From assembly GCA_021295965.1 (NCBI GenBank), contig JAGWBI010000033.1, positions 439 to 41,270 of the forward strand: a stretch of DNA of 40,832 nucleotides. The letters run 5' to 3'. Every line of letters starts with the position of its first letter. The stretch's first letter is position 1. This DNA is from Dehalococcoidia bacterium. GTDB lineage: Bacteria > Chloroflexota > Dehalococcoidia > Lucifugimonadales > UBA3495. A program made the translations under genes and the position numbers. Below are positions 1-8,834 of the stretch, one piece after another. The notes beneath the pieces are model-generated. The model was given only the letters and a program-made list of their open reading frames with translations, did not search any database and was not told where the DNA came from.

Positions 1-849
1 CGTGCGGTTGCGCAAACGCTGCTCCTGCGACCATTCCGGATTGCCCATTATCTGCAGCAGGCGGCCCCACTGCCGGCCTTCGGGAGAACCGACAAAGATA
101 TGCCCGTCCTTGCAGCGCAGGATGCAGTTGGGATAGGGGAAATCCAGGGCATGGTGACCGGTGCGTCGGGTTACCCGCCACTCGTACACGGCCATCAGAG
201 CCTCCGGGCCGTTGTACAGGCCGGCCATGGTCTCCGCCTCGGCTATGTCGATGTGCTGCCCGCCGTGGGTGTCGCGACCCAGCAGCGCCATCGCTATGGC
301 CGACGCGGCAGCCATGCCGGCGAAGTAACCCACCTCCGGCGTCCCGAAGGTCAGCGGCTCCCGGTCGGCTTCGCCCAATCCCTCGCAGATGCCGCCGGCC
401 GCGGCAAGGTTGATGTCGTAAGCCTTGTAATCCCGCCACAGGCCGGACAAGCCCCACGGACTGATGCTTGCCATCACCAGGTTGGGGTTCTCAGCCGCCA
501 GGGCGTCGTAATCCAGCCCCAACCGCTCCATATCCGACGGCGGCACGTTGTGTACCACCACGTCGGATGTTTCGACCAGGCGGCGCATGATGCTGCGCCC
601 GGTGGGAGTCTCCAGGTTGACGGTTATGCCCTGCTTGTTGGCGTTGAGGTAGAGAAACAGGCCGCTCCGCTCCGGGTGGGGTATGTCATCCGGCCAGGGA
701 CCGTAGCGACGGGCGGCTTCGCCCACCTCCGGGGGTTCCAACTTGACCACGCGTGCGCCGGCATCGGCCAGCAATTTACCGCAATACGGAGCGGATAGCA
801 TACTGCCGATTTCGAGGACGCGGAGATCGGAAAGGAGGGAGTACGTCAT
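1..849 (-). CDS. CaiB/BaiF family (class III) CoA transferase, 3' part outside window
   Basis: Class III CoA transferases move CoA between carboxylic acids through an enzyme-bound anhydride/thioester on a catalytic Asp. The first 283 residues are visible and the gene runs off the left edge. It opens with the family N-terminus (LRVLEIGSMLSAPYCGKLLA, then GARVVKLEPP), followed by the segment NVPPSDMERLGLDYDAL and the block GYFAGMAAASAAMALLG. In E. coli CaiB the catalytic Asp169 sits directly before YFSG; here the aligned residue 174 is Gly (codon at 328-330). The protein may therefore be inactive, act on another acyl chemistry, or use a different residue. The ATG at 849 has no clear Shine-Dalgarno sequence. 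It is transcribed divergently from the gene at 1100. The family call is firm, the substrate unknown. Confidence 0.9.
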   Translation of the reverse strand, partial: MTYSLLSDLRVLEIGSMLSAPYCGKLLADAGARVVKLEPPEVGEAARRYGPWPDDIPHPERSGLFLYLNANKQGITVNLETPTGRSIMRRLVETSDVVVHNVPPSDMERLGLDYDALAAENPNLVMASISPWGLSGLWRDYKAYDINLAAAGGICEGLGEADREPLTFGTPEVGYFAGMAAASAIAMALLGRDTHGGQHIDIAEAETMAGLYNGPEALMAVYEWRVTRRTGHHALDFPYPNCILRCKDGHIFVGSPEGRQWGRLLQIMGNPEWSQEQRLRNRT

Positions 850-1099
850 GACGGCGATGATTGTACAGGCTACCGCTGTCCGTCCGCAAAGCGCGTTCGG
901 GTTCGCCGGCGGATCATTGCCAAGTTCGGGTGCATGTGTGCGTCGAGACAAGACTGTGAAAACTTCGCATATTGATCTTCGTTACATTGCCGCTGTGAAT
1001 CACTAGCTCTCGTGGGCGGCAACTTGTCTGCCTCTGTGCTACACTGCCAGGCGCCACCCTAATTTCCCGCACGACGTTTCCCAATTCAGGAGGCCCACT

Positions 1100-1762
1100 A
1101 TGCCCAGCAAGAAGCGCGGCACCGGCTTGATGATGGTCTGGTGCGAAGTCCCCGCCGACGTAGAGGAAGAATTCAATCAGTGGTACAACACCGAGCACCT
1201 GCAGGAGTTGCTGTCCGTGCCCGGCGTGCTCAACGCCGCCCGCTACGAGGCCACCAGCAGCGGTCCCAAGCACCTGGCGATGTACGAACTGGAATCCGCC
1301 GACGTGATCAACACTGACGCCTTCAAGAACCGCCCGCCCACTCCGTGGGGCCAGAAGGTCGGCCCCAGGGCGGTGGCAACCACCCTCATCAACAATGTGT
1401 ACACGATGATCCATCCCACCGGACTGTCCGATGTGTTGGCCAACGCGGATATGTCGCCCGCTTTGCAGATCGGGCGCATGGACGTGCCGGCGGCCAATGA
1501 CGACGAATGGAACAACTGGTACTCCACCGTGTACGTTCCCAACTACGAGAAGGTGCCCGGGTGCATCCGCGGCCGGCGCTGGAAGGCCGTGCGCGGCGAG
1601 CCGGCCTACGCCACGGTGTACGAGTTGGCAGACCCACAAGTGTCGTCCACCCCGGCCTGGCTGGAGCAGCGAGAAGCCCATCCCGACAACGGCCGTATGC
1701 GGGACGTCATGACCCACGCCCCCGGCTCGCCGGGCATCTGGCGCAAGACCTTCCAACCGTAA
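1100..1762 (+). CDS. Two-repeat dimeric alpha+beta barrel (Dabb-like) protein
   Basis: A 220-residue soluble protein made of two similar halves. Residues about 20-50 carry FNQWYNTEHLQELLSVPG and residues about 135-165 carry WNNWYSTVYVPNYEKVPG. This W-x-x-WY-x-x-x-(H/Y)-(L/V)-P-x-x-x-x-VPG pattern is typical of the ferredoxin-like dimeric alpha/beta-barrel superfamily (EthD/NIPSNAP-like), which includes small-molecule monooxygenases and isomerases. A fused tandem copy would form the barrel within one chain. The ATG is well placed behind AGGAGG at 1088-1093 (6-base spacing). It has no obvious operon partner. The substrate cannot be told from sequence. Confidence 0.8.
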   Translation: MPSKKRGTGLMMVWCEVPADVEEEFNQWYNTEHLQELLSVPGVLNAARYEATSSGPKHLAMYELESADVINTDAFKNRPPTPWGQKVGPRAVATTLINNVYTMIHPTGLSDVLANADMSPALQIGRMDVPAANDDEWNNWYSTVYVPNYEKVPGCIRGRRWKAVRGEPAYATVYELADPQVSSTPAWLEQREAHPDNGRMRDVMTHAPGSPGIWRKTFQP

Positions 1763-1794
1763 CGCCTTGCGGCGGAACCAATGTCGTACAATAT

Positions 1795-1818
1795 AGGGGC
1801 GAATGATTATTCGCCCCT
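1795..1818. repeat. 24-bp near-perfect palindrome, family copy 1
   Basis: Two arms, AGGGGCGAAT and ATTCGCCCCT, close around a 4-base centre. The reverse complement of this exact 24-mer occurs at 5271-5294, and a variant lies at 19892-19919. There is no T-run on either side, so it is not a standard terminator. It lies between the stop at 1762 and the preferred start at 1847. Confidence 0.85.
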
Positions 1819-1846
1819 TCGTTATTTCCCCACGGTTCGGTCACCA

Positions 1847-2419
1847 ATGCCCGGTCACTCCACAACAAAGCTGCTAGCGTTGGCGCTTCTCCCGCTTCTG
1901 ACCGTTTCGTTGTTCTTGTCGCCATCGGTCGCGGCTCAGGACATAGTTGGCGAAGGAACGCGTCGCGCCGAATCCGTAACCGGCCCGTACACCGTTGTGG
2001 TCGATGCCCAGATGCTCCCGTCGCTGCAATCCGCGCAGTTCTTCATCCGCGTGACCGAAACTGACACCGGAGCGCCGGCGGACGATGTCACGGTCACTAT
2101 CCTGACCACTTGGAGCGGCGGCGACGAAACCGGCGAAAATGTCGCCCTCAGCCCCAATGTCCCCGGCTTCTATGCTGCGACCCTCACCTTTGATCCGGGA
2201 CGCTGGGAGACGATCGTGCTGATCGAACCGCCCGGGGGCGGCTCCTATGGCGCAGACGGTTTCGTTTTCGAAATCCCGGAGCCTTCCAACAATCTCGAAG
2301 CCGGCTTCGTTTTTCTCGGCGTGTCGGTGGTCCTGATGGCCGGCGCCGGTTACCTGGTGTGGCGCGTCCGCCAGGCGCAAAGGGCACGAAACGCCGGATC
2401 TGAGGAAACGCCCGTATGA
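1847..2419 (+). CDS. FixH/YtkA-like secreted membrane-anchored protein upstream of ctaG
   Basis: About 190 residues. An N-terminal signal sequence (LLALALLPLLTVSLFLSPSVAAQD) is followed by an Ig-like extracytoplasmic domain of about 100 residues (YTVVVDAQMLPSLQSAQFFI, later GFYAATLTFDPGRW). Near the C-terminus is one membrane helix (FVFLGVSVVLMAGAGYLVW) with a short basic tail. The beta-rich domain with GxYxAxxxFxxxGxW resembles FixH/YtkA domains, which are linked to copper delivery and terminal-oxidase assembly. Its stop overlaps the start of ctaG (ATGA at 2416-2419), so the two are translationally coupled. A start at 1781 would read through the palindrome, so ATG 1847 is preferred. The domain assignment is by pattern only. 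Confidence 0.7.
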   Translation: MPGHSTTKLLALALLPLLTVSLFLSPSVAAQDIVGEGTRRAESVTGPYTVVVDAQMLPSLQSAQFFIRVTETDTGAPADDVTVTILTTWSGGDETGENVALSPNVPGFYAATLTFDPGRWETIVLIEPPGGGSYGADGFVFEIPEPSNNLEAGFVFLGVSVVLMAGAGYLVWRVRQAQRARNAGSEETPV

Positions 2420-3402
2420 ACGTTGCGGCAGCAATTCGCCTGGGCCGTTGGACGGTTGGCGTTTCGATAGGCGGGCTGGCCGCCTTGGCCCTGGGAATCG
2501 GCGTGGCGTCGGCTCACCAGGGAATACCGCCGGGCCAGACGCCGGCGACGGCTTGGGGTTTCATCACCAATCCGGTGCCCAGCCTGTTCCTGCTGGCGGC
2601 GGTGTACTTCTACATCAACGGGCTGAACAACTGGCCCAACAAGACGCACCCCATCAACATCTGGCAGAAAGCCAGTTTCTTCGCCGGCATCCTGGTGCTT
2701 TTCTTCGCCTTGCAATCCCCCATGGAGCCGTTGGCAGAGCATTATTTCTCCGTTCACCAGGTGCAGCACTTGCTGGTCCGCATGGTGGGGCCGCTGTTGA
2801 TCTTGCTGGGAGCGCCATTAACTCCCATCCTGCGGGGGATGCCGCCCTGGTTGCGACAGAATGTGATACGCCGGATCGTTCGGCAGCCGGCCGCCCGGTG
2901 GGTTTACGGCAAAATCACCAACCCCGTATTCACGGTGGCAACGTTTCTCGCGCTGCTGTACTTCTGGCAAGCGCCGGGTCCCCACGACCTGGCGGTGCAT
3001 AACGATTGGGTGCACGAACTGATGCACGGGACCATGCTCATCAGCGGGTTCCTCTTCTGGTGGATCGTGATCGACCCCAAACCCCATCGTTCGCGCCTTC
3101 ACTACGGCCTGCGGGTGCTGTATCTGGGCCTCATCGTGCTGCCCAACACCCTGCTGGGCGCGGCCATCGTCTTCCAGGAAGGATTGATCTATTCCGCCTA
3201 CCAGGAACTGCCTCGTCCCTGGGAAGGCTTTTCGCACCAGTCTGACCAAATTCTAGGCGGCCTGATGCTGTGGGTGCCGGGCGACATGATGAGCATTATC
3301 GCCGCCGGCATCGTGATGTTCATGTGGTACCAGAGGGAAATGGAGGAGAACCCAAACCCGCCGCTGCCGACTCCAGAGTTGGACGGGGACGATGAAAGTT
3401 GA
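2416..3402 (+). CDS. ctaG: Caa3-type cytochrome c oxidase assembly factor CtaG
   Basis: A 328-residue polytopic membrane protein with about seven helices. It matches the Caa3_CtaG family, which serves copper-centre formation in caa3-type cytochrome c oxidase and is unrelated to the Cox11-type CtaG of proteobacteria. Family landmarks visible are MEPLAEHYFSVHQVQHLLV with paired histidines, GAPLTPILRGMP, HNDWVHELMHGTMLISGFLF and the late DQILGGLMLWVPGDM. The C-terminal tail is short and acidic. It overlaps the FixH-like gene by four bases, which supports a two-gene oxidase-assembly unit. No oxidase subunit genes lie in the window. Confidence 0.88.
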   Translation: MNVAAAIRLGRWTVGVSIGGLAALALGIGVASAHQGIPPGQTPATAWGFITNPVPSLFLLAAVYFYINGLNNWPNKTHPINIWQKASFFAGILVLFFALQSPMEPLAEHYFSVHQVQHLLVRMVGPLLILLGAPLTPILRGMPPWLRQNVIRRIVRQPAARWVYGKITNPVFTVATFLALLYFWQAPGPHDLAVHNDWVHELMHGTMLISGFLFWWIVIDPKPHRSRLHYGLRVLYLGLIVLPNTLLGAAIVFQEGLIYSAYQELPRPWEGFSHQSDQILGGLMLWVPGDMMSIIAAGIVMFMWYQREMEENPNPPLPTPELDGDDES

Positions 3403-3430
3403 TCACAATCCGTAGGCGGCAGATTTGAGA

Positions 3431-3465
3431 TTAACGCAAAGGCGCAGAGGCGCGAAGACGCAAAG
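3431..3465 (+). repeat. Left inverted repeat of GxxExxY unit (GGCGCAAAG-type units)
   Basis: It begins TTAACGCAAAGGCGCAGAGG and ends GACGCAAAGT. It is the inverted counterpart of 3971-4014. Similarity continues inward for about 15 bases (AATGAACTTTCTT here, TATGAATTTTATT in the other arm read inward). It may also continue outward: CCGTAGGCGGCAG at 3411-3423 resembles CCGTCGGCAG on the other side. Confidence 0.8.
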
Positions 3466-3530
3466 TAATGAACTTTCTTATGATACCTTGCTTCTCCGCA
3501 TCGAGGCTTATGCCGGCCGACTGACTGACG

Positions 3531-3914
3531 ATGAGTACGGAAAACGAAATCAGTCACGAAATTATTCGGTGCGCTATCGAGGTACATCGCACTTTGGGCG
3601 GGCCCGGGTTGCTGGAGCAGGTTTATGAGGAGGCTCTGGTATGGGAACTTTCCGAGTCCGGTCTGAACGTTGACCGACAAGTTACGGTTCCCCTCTCGTA
3701 CAAGGGCAAGAAACTGTCTGCTCCCCTGCGAATTGACCTGATCGTTGACGGCAAAGTCATCGTCGAGTGCAAAGCGACGGCCCGTTATAACGATTTCTTT
3801 GCTGCCCAGACGCTAACCTGCTTGCGCTTAACGGGGTTGAAGCTGGGCTTGGTAATCAATTTTGGGGAGCGAATGGTTGGCAATGGCGTCCGCCGCGTAG
3901 TGAACGATTTGTAA
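3531..3914 (+). CDS. GxxExxY family protein (PD-(D/E)XK-like fold)
   Basis: A 127-residue protein matching the GxxExxY family. The name motif is at residues 26-32 (GLLEQVY). A nuclease-like core follows: RIDLIVDGKVIVECKA with D69, E79 and K81 in PD-(D/E)XK order, then LRLTGLKLGLVINFG. The family is widespread in environmental bacteria and its function is not established; the residues suggest a metal-dependent nuclease. The gene is bounded by inverted repeats (3431-3465 and 3971-4014), so it looks like cargo of a small mobile unit rather than part of the ctaG operon. Base composition is visibly more AT-rich than its neighbours. Confidence 0.85.
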   Translation: MSTENEISHEIIRCAIEVHRTLGGPGLLEQVYEEALVWELSESGLNVDRQVTVPLSYKGKKLSAPLRIDLIVDGKVIVECKATARYNDFFAAQTLTCLRLTGLKLGLVINFGERMVGNGVRRVVNDL

Positions 3915-3970
3915 AGAACGACTTCTGCACGAGTAGAAGGATTGCACTGCCGCCGGCAATAAAATTCATA

Positions 3971-4014
3971 ACTTTGCGTCTCTGCGCCTTTGCGCCTTTG
4001 CGCCTTTGCGTTTA
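3971..4014 (-). repeat. Right inverted repeat of GxxExxY unit
   Basis: Read on the minus strand it is TAAACGCAAAGGCGCAAAGG, further nine-base GGCGCAAAG units, then GACGCAAAGT. It carries one more nine-base unit than the left arm. Together with 3431-3465 it bounds a unit of about 584 bp. Confidence 0.8.
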
Positions 4015-4120
4015 TTACTGCCGACGGGTATGCAGGGATTACCGGAAATTGACCACTTTCGCTAACTGATTGTAGGATGTTCCCCGTCCCCATTCCGAGG
4101 AAACAGGCGACTGGTGATTT

Positions 4121-5236
4121 ATGACCATTAGCAACGGACATCGCCCTGAACCCCGCTTCGACTGGTTTATCCCCATTGACGGCGACGGCGACCGCGCCGG
4201 CACGCTGCGGGCGCAACGCCCACCGACGTTCGACTATCTCCGTAAGGTGGCTCAAACCGCTGAGGATTGCGGGTTTTATTCCATGCTCATCCCCACTCGG
4301 TTCGCCAACGGTCTGTTCGCCGAGGACGCGCCCCTGGCCGAAACCTGGACCACCGCAACGGCCCTGGCGGCGGTCACGTCGCGCATCCGATTTCTGGTCG
4401 CAGTCCGGCCGGGCTTCATCACCCTGGGCCTGTTCGCGCAGATGGCGGCCGCATTCCATGAAATTTCCGGAGGACGGCTGGACATCAATATCGTGCCCGG
4501 TGGCATTCAGAACGACTTCGAGCGCGTTGGAGAGGTCAGCGACCACGCCACCCGCTACGAGCGCGCCGAGGAGTTTATCGAGGCCTGCCGCGCCCTGTGG
4601 CAGCAAACCCAGCCCGTGAGCTACGCCGGCGATTTCTACCGGCTGGAGGGAGCCTACTGCGCTCCGGCGCCTGGAGATGACGCGCCGCGGTTCTACCTGG
4701 GCGGCGCATCGCCCCGCGCCCTCGGCCTCTCGGCCCGCCAGGCCGACGTGCATCTGGGCTGGATAGAACCGGTGGAAGACACTGCCCAGCGCATCGCCGA
4801 CCTGCGAGGGCAGAGCGACGCCACCGGCCGTCCGGTGAAGTTGGGTCTCCGCACCCATCTGGTTATTCGGGATGACGAAGAGGAGGCGTGGGCATCCGCC
4901 CGCAGCCTCATTGCCGACGCCGCCCCGGAGGTCAAGGCGCAACGTCAGTCCGCTATCGCCGGCACTCCCATGGTGGGCCAGAAGGCCCAGGCGCGGGAGG
5001 CCGAAGACCATCGCCTCGCCCGACACCTGTGGAACGGACTGTCGGAGGTGCGGGTCAACTGCGGCAGCGCCCTGGTGGGCACTCCCGACCAGGTGGCCGA
5101 CGAACTGCTGGCCTACTGGCGTCTGGGCATCGACGAATTCATCCTGAGCGGTTTCCCCCACGTGGAAGAATGCCACCGCGCCGCCGACGAGTTGTTGCCC
5201 CGTCTGCGCCAACTGATCGAGGCGGAACGGGCATGA
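4121..5236 (+). CDS. LLM-class flavin-dependent monooxygenase (SsuD-like)
   Basis: A 371-residue bacterial-luciferase-family protein. These enzymes use FMNH2 and O2 to oxidise substrates such as alkanesulfonates. The N-terminus FDWFIPIDGDG leads into a TIM barrel with TAEDCGFYSMLIP, TSRIRFLVAVRPG, MAAAFHEISGGRLDINIVPG, RYERAEEFIEACRALW and FYLGGASPRALGLSARQADV. All are close to the alkanesulfonate monooxygenase (SsuD) pattern. The C-terminal VGTPDQVADELLAYW and GIDEFILSGFPHVEE blocks are also typical. Length is normal. No reductase or sulfonate transporter lies beside it, so the substrate is not fixed. The palindrome at 5271 separates it from the FtsX gene. Confidence 0.88.
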   Translation: MTISNGHRPEPRFDWFIPIDGDGDRAGTLRAQRPPTFDYLRKVAQTAEDCGFYSMLIPTRFANGLFAEDAPLAETWTTATALAAVTSRIRFLVAVRPGFITLGLFAQMAAAFHEISGGRLDINIVPGGIQNDFERVGEVSDHATRYERAEEFIEACRALWQQTQPVSYAGDFYRLEGAYCAPAPGDDAPRFYLGGASPRALGLSARQADVHLGWIEPVEDTAQRIADLRGQSDATGRPVKLGLRTHLVIRDDEEEAWASARSLIADAAPEVKAQRQSAIAGTPMVGQKAQAREAEDHRLARHLWNGLSEVRVNCGSALVGTPDQVADELLAYWRLGIDEFILSGFPHVEECHRAADELLPRLRQLIEAERA

Positions 5237-5270
5237 TGACGGACTGGCAGGGGTCGTCGGGTACCACCGT

Positions 5271-5294
5271 AGGGGCGAATAATCATTCGCCCCT
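5271..5294. repeat. 24-bp palindrome, family copy 2
   Basis: Exact reverse complement of the 24-mer at 1795-1818, here flanked by T and A that extend the pairing by one. It lies 19 bases before the start of the first FtsX gene. Confidence 0.85.
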
Positions 5295-5312
5295 ACTGCA
5301 GCAGGGTACGCG

Positions 5313-8300
5313 ATGATCCGCAGTTTCGGCCTCCTGCTCTGGCTTTTGCCGCGTCGTATTCGCTCGGCATGGGGCCTGCTGGCGGTGACCGCCTTCGGAG
5401 TGCTGGCGGCGGTAACCATTATGGCCCTGGGAGCCATGTACTCCCAGGCCTTGGCCGAGGCCGGCTTGCGTCACTCCCTGGCCGTCACGTCGGCCACCGT
5501 GATCAACACCCAGATTGTCGTCCGCAACCGTCCGTTGGGGCCGGAGGACTATGCCGCGCTGCGCACCGACATCGAGGCCATCATCGACGATACGGTTGGC
5601 TACCTGCGGCGAGACCAGAACCGCTACGCCAAGATGCTGCCCACCCTGCCCTTTACCCAGGTGGGCGCGCCCTTCGGCATCAACGACGTTCCGCTGGGCC
5701 GGCCCTTGTTCCAGACGGGATTTACCGAGCATTCCCGCCTCCTAGAAGGCCGCTGGCCGTCTGACGCGATAACCCGCGACCCTGCCGGATGCTCTAACCT
5801 GGAAGGAGGCTGCCCCCGAATTGAGGGGGTATTGGGAATTGACACGTCGCGGCTCATGGGTTGGGGCGTCGGCAAGGAAGCCTGGCTGGTGGTATTCCCG
5901 GCGGACGAGGAGACCCTCCCGCAGTACATCGCCGTTACCATCGTGGGAATCGCTGAAGCCATCGACCCCAGGGCGGAATATTGGATGGGTTCCGCAGACC
6001 ATTTCCGCATGGGCGACTGGGAAGGCCGTCCCGTTGCGCCGATCTACGTGACGGAGAACGCCTATTTCAACGCCATCGGCAAGGATTACCCTACGTTGGT
6101 GGGCGATTATGGCTGGTTTGTGTACATCAACCCCGACGTCATCACCGCCGGCACGGTGCAGGACACCCGAGACAACCTGACCGCCCTGGAAACGGACATC
6201 AACAGCCGGTTCCCCCGATCCTACATCATCACCGGGTTGGAAAACAGCCGCAACACCGGCCTGCTGGCGACCTATCAGCGGGAACTGACGCTGGCCCGCG
6301 CCCCGTTGTTCCTGTTCATTTCCCTGGTGGTGGTGGTCATACTGTACTTCCTCGCTCTGGCGGTGGGCCTGCTCGCCGGCGCCCGGTCCTCCGAGTCGTC
6401 GATGTTGCGCAGCCGGGGCGCCAGCGTCGGTCAGGTGGGCGGCCTGCTGGCGGTGGGCGAGGGCCTTGTCGTGTTGGCCGCCACCCTCGTGGGGCCGTTG
6501 ATCGCATGGGCCATCGGCAGCGTGCTGGTTGAGACCATCAATCCCGCATCCCGGGCCGGCGCGGGAGAAACGCCGTTGGTGGTCTCGCTGTCCTGGCAGA
6601 TGTACGCCATGGGGGCAGTGGGCGGCCTGCTCAGCCTGGCCGTGTTGACTGTCGCCGGCGGCAGCCTGGCCCGTTTGGGCATCCTGGATTTCCTGCGCGC
6701 CCGCGCCCGTCCTCCATCCGCGCCCTGGATACAACGCTACTATATCGACGTGCTGGCCGTGATCGCGCTCGCCGTCCTCATCTGGCAGATCCGGCAGCGC
6801 GGCGGATTCGTGGAAGGCGAACTGACCGGCCGGGGGCCGTCGTTGGACCCGTCGCTGTTGCTGGCGCCATCGGCGGCGTTGCTCACATTGGCCTTCCTCT
6901 TGCTGCGGGCTTTGCCGTGGATCATGACCGGTACCGCCTGGGCGGCGCAGCGGACGGCTCCGGCCTGGGTCGCGCTGTCGCTGCGTCGGATGGCGCGCCA
7001 CCCGCTGCCCTATGCCTCGTTGACGGTGGTGGTCACGCTGGCGGCGGCGCTGGGCGTGTTTGCCGGATCATTTCAGACCACCCTGGCCCTCAGCGAGGCG
7101 GATCAGGCCAGGCACCGCATCGGCGGCGACATAACCCTCGGCGGCACCAGCTTCATCGGTCGCACCGCTGAGGATCGCATAGCCAGCTTGAACGCCGTTG
7201 ACGGCGTGGAAGCGGTCAGCCCGGTCATACGGGAATCGGTGGGCTTCGTAGATGGCCCGACCCAGCGCGGCGCCGTGCTGGGCGTAGATCCCCTCACCAT
7301 CCACCAAACCTCCTGGTGGCGGGATGACTTCGCCGACGACGAGCCGGCGCCGCTGGATACATTGATGGCGCCGCTCCGCCGCACCCTGGCGCCCCTGGAG
7401 GCCGGCATAGCCTTGCCCGAAGGTACGGATCGGGTTGGCATCTGGGTGCGGCGCGATGACGGCGAAAACGTCGGTTCAGCCGTTCCGCTGCCTACCTACC
7501 GTCTCTGGATGCGCATCGGCAATGACCGCGGGTTTTATCGCAACCTGGAGTTGGGGACGCTGGCGCCCTTTACCGGCGGCGGGTCCGGAAACGATGGTTG
7601 GCAGGAAATGATCGCGTCGTTACCCGAGGAGAGCATCACCGCTTTGGCCGACGACCGGTGGCGGGTGGTGGCGGTGTTCCTGTCGGGAGACTCCTTCGCC
7701 CGTACTCCGCCGGGAGGATTGTCTTTCGATGACGTCACCGCGTATGGTTCGGGCCTGCCGGCATCAGGGGAAGTCGTGGATGGATTTGAGGATGTTGGCC
7801 CGTGGGAGGCGCTCCCCCAGGGTGGCAACGTGACCGACCGACTTGAACGCAATCCCCAGGCGGCGCGCCGGGGAGACAATGGCCTGTCCATCATCTGGGA
7901 AGAACCCTTGGGACGCTCGCCCCGGGGCATCGTGATCCCGCCGGGGCCGCTGCCCCTGCCGGCGGTGGCCGGGCCGGGCTTCACGCCGGGGCAACCCGTG
8001 CGGTTCACCGTTGACGGATACATCGTGCCCGCCCAGGTCACCAGCACGGTGAACCACTACCCGACGATGGACTCCCGACGATCGTTCCTGGTGGTGTCAG
8101 TCCACGAGTTGCGAGCGTGGCTGGCCCAGGCGCCCGGCGCGCAGACTATCACGCCTGATGAATGGTGGTTCGGCTTGGCCGAGGACGCTGACCGGGAAGC
8201 CGCCGCCGCCGCCATACTGGACGTGGGCTACCGCCTTTCGTTCCTGCGGGACCGGGACGGAGCCGTGGACCTGGCCACCCGCAACCCGTTGGCCGGCGGC

Positions 8301-8723
8301 GCGTGGGACGCGCTCACCGGCATCGGACTGGCCGCGTTGGCGCTGGCGGTGGGTCTTGCGTTGTGCGCCCACGCTGCGGTGGCCGTCCGTGAGCAGCGAG
8401 TGGACATGTCGGTGGGCGCCGCGTTGGGACTGCCCCGTTGGCAGCGGTTCGCAGGACTGGCACTGGAACGCGCCATCATCGCGGTGTTGGGCATCGTGGT
8501 AGGCGGCCTTTCCGGCTGGGCGCTGGCCCGCTGGACCCTGGGTGAACTGGCCGGCAACGCGGCCGGCGGCCCGGTCACCCCGCCCATCGTATTCGTAGCC
8601 CAGGGGCCGTGGCTGGCGGCCACGTTCCTCTGCCTGGTCATCGGAGCCGCCGCAGCCATCACCCTGGCTGGCGCGGTGGCCGCCCGGCTGCGCCCGCCGG
8701 AAGTGCTGCGGGAGGCGGAGTAA
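5313..8723 (+). CDS. Large double-FtsX-domain permease (ABC-type, MacB-like), copy 1
   Basis: An 1136-residue membrane protein with the layout of duplicated FtsX/MacB permeases. There is an N-terminal helix (about 20-42) and an extracytoplasmic domain (about 45-325). A helix bundle follows at about 331-355, 377-400 and 429-450, with the FtsX marker MLRSRGASVGQV between the first two. Further helices lie at about 476-493, 515-535 and 565-585. A second extracytoplasmic domain (about 590-995) precedes three C-terminal helices (about 1001-1022, 1050-1070, 1097-1120). Such permeases work with a LolD/MacB-type ATPase in lipoprotein or lipid handling or efflux. No such ATPase is encoded in this window. 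It is paralogous to 10924-14328 along its whole length. No strong ribosome site precedes ATG 5313. Confidence 0.85.
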   Translation: MIRSFGLLLWLLPRRIRSAWGLLAVTAFGVLAAVTIMALGAMYSQALAEAGLRHSLAVTSATVINTQIVVRNRPLGPEDYAALRTDIEAIIDDTVGYLRRDQNRYAKMLPTLPFTQVGAPFGINDVPLGRPLFQTGFTEHSRLLEGRWPSDAITRDPAGCSNLEGGCPRIEGVLGIDTSRLMGWGVGKEAWLVVFPADEETLPQYIAVTIVGIAEAIDPRAEYWMGSADHFRMGDWEGRPVAPIYVTENAYFNAIGKDYPTLVGDYGWFVYINPDVITAGTVQDTRDNLTALETDINSRFPRSYIITGLENSRNTGLLATYQRELTLARAPLFLFISLVVVVILYFLALAVGLLAGARSSESSMLRSRGASVGQVGGLLAVGEGLVVLAATLVGPLIAWAIGSVLVETINPASRAGAGETPLVVSLSWQMYAMGAVGGLLSLAVLTVAGGSLARLGILDFLRARARPPSAPWIQRYYIDVLAVIALAVLIWQIRQRGGFVEGELTGRGPSLDPSLLLAPSAALLTLAFLLLRALPWIMTGTAWAAQRTAPAWVALSLRRMARHPLPYASLTVVVTLAAALGVFAGSFQTTLALSEADQARHRIGGDITLGGTSFIGRTAEDRIASLNAVDGVEAVSPVIRESVGFVDGPTQRGAVLGVDPLTIHQTSWWRDDFADDEPAPLDTLMAPLRRTLAPLEAGIALPEGTDRVGIWVRRDDGENVGSAVPLPTYRLWMRIGNDRGFYRNLELGTLAPFTGGGSGNDGWQEMIASLPEESITALADDRWRVVAVFLSGDSFARTPPGGLSFDDVTAYGSGLPASGEVVDGFEDVGPWEALPQGGNVTDRLERNPQAARRGDNGLSIIWEEPLGRSPRGIVIPPGPLPLPAVAGPGFTPGQPVRFTVDGYIVPAQVTSTVNHYPTMDSRRSFLVVSVHELRAWLAQAPGAQTITPDEWWFGLAEDADREAAAAAILDVGYRLSFLRDRDGAVDLATRNPLAGGAWDALTGIGLAALALAVGLALCAHAAVAVREQRVDMSVGAALGLPRWQRFAGLALERAIIAVLGIVVGGLSGWALARWTLGELAGNAAGGPVTPPIVFVAQGPWLAATFLCLVIGAAAAITLAGAVAARLRPPEVLREAE

Positions 8724-8834
8724 TCAGCGCGCGATGACCGTGTTGGGCAGGAATTTTGGTGACAGGAGGCCGTTGCGTAACTAGTCGGATGGGCATTACC
8801 ATGCCGCAGGAACTACGAAACCACGAGGCAGGTC

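Noticed and set aside
1795-1818. Intrinsic terminator
   Set aside because: The palindrome has no T-run on either strand, and exact copies occur at places not tied to gene ends.
3785-5437. Long minus-strand open frame of 550 codons
   Set aside because: It lies antisense to the GxxExxY and monooxygenase genes, runs through the inverted repeat and palindrome, and has no family motif. High GC gives long shadow frames.
5742-7001. Minus-strand open frame of 419 codons
   Set aside because: Antisense shadow of FtsX copy 1; Gln/His/Arg-rich and without recognisable domains.
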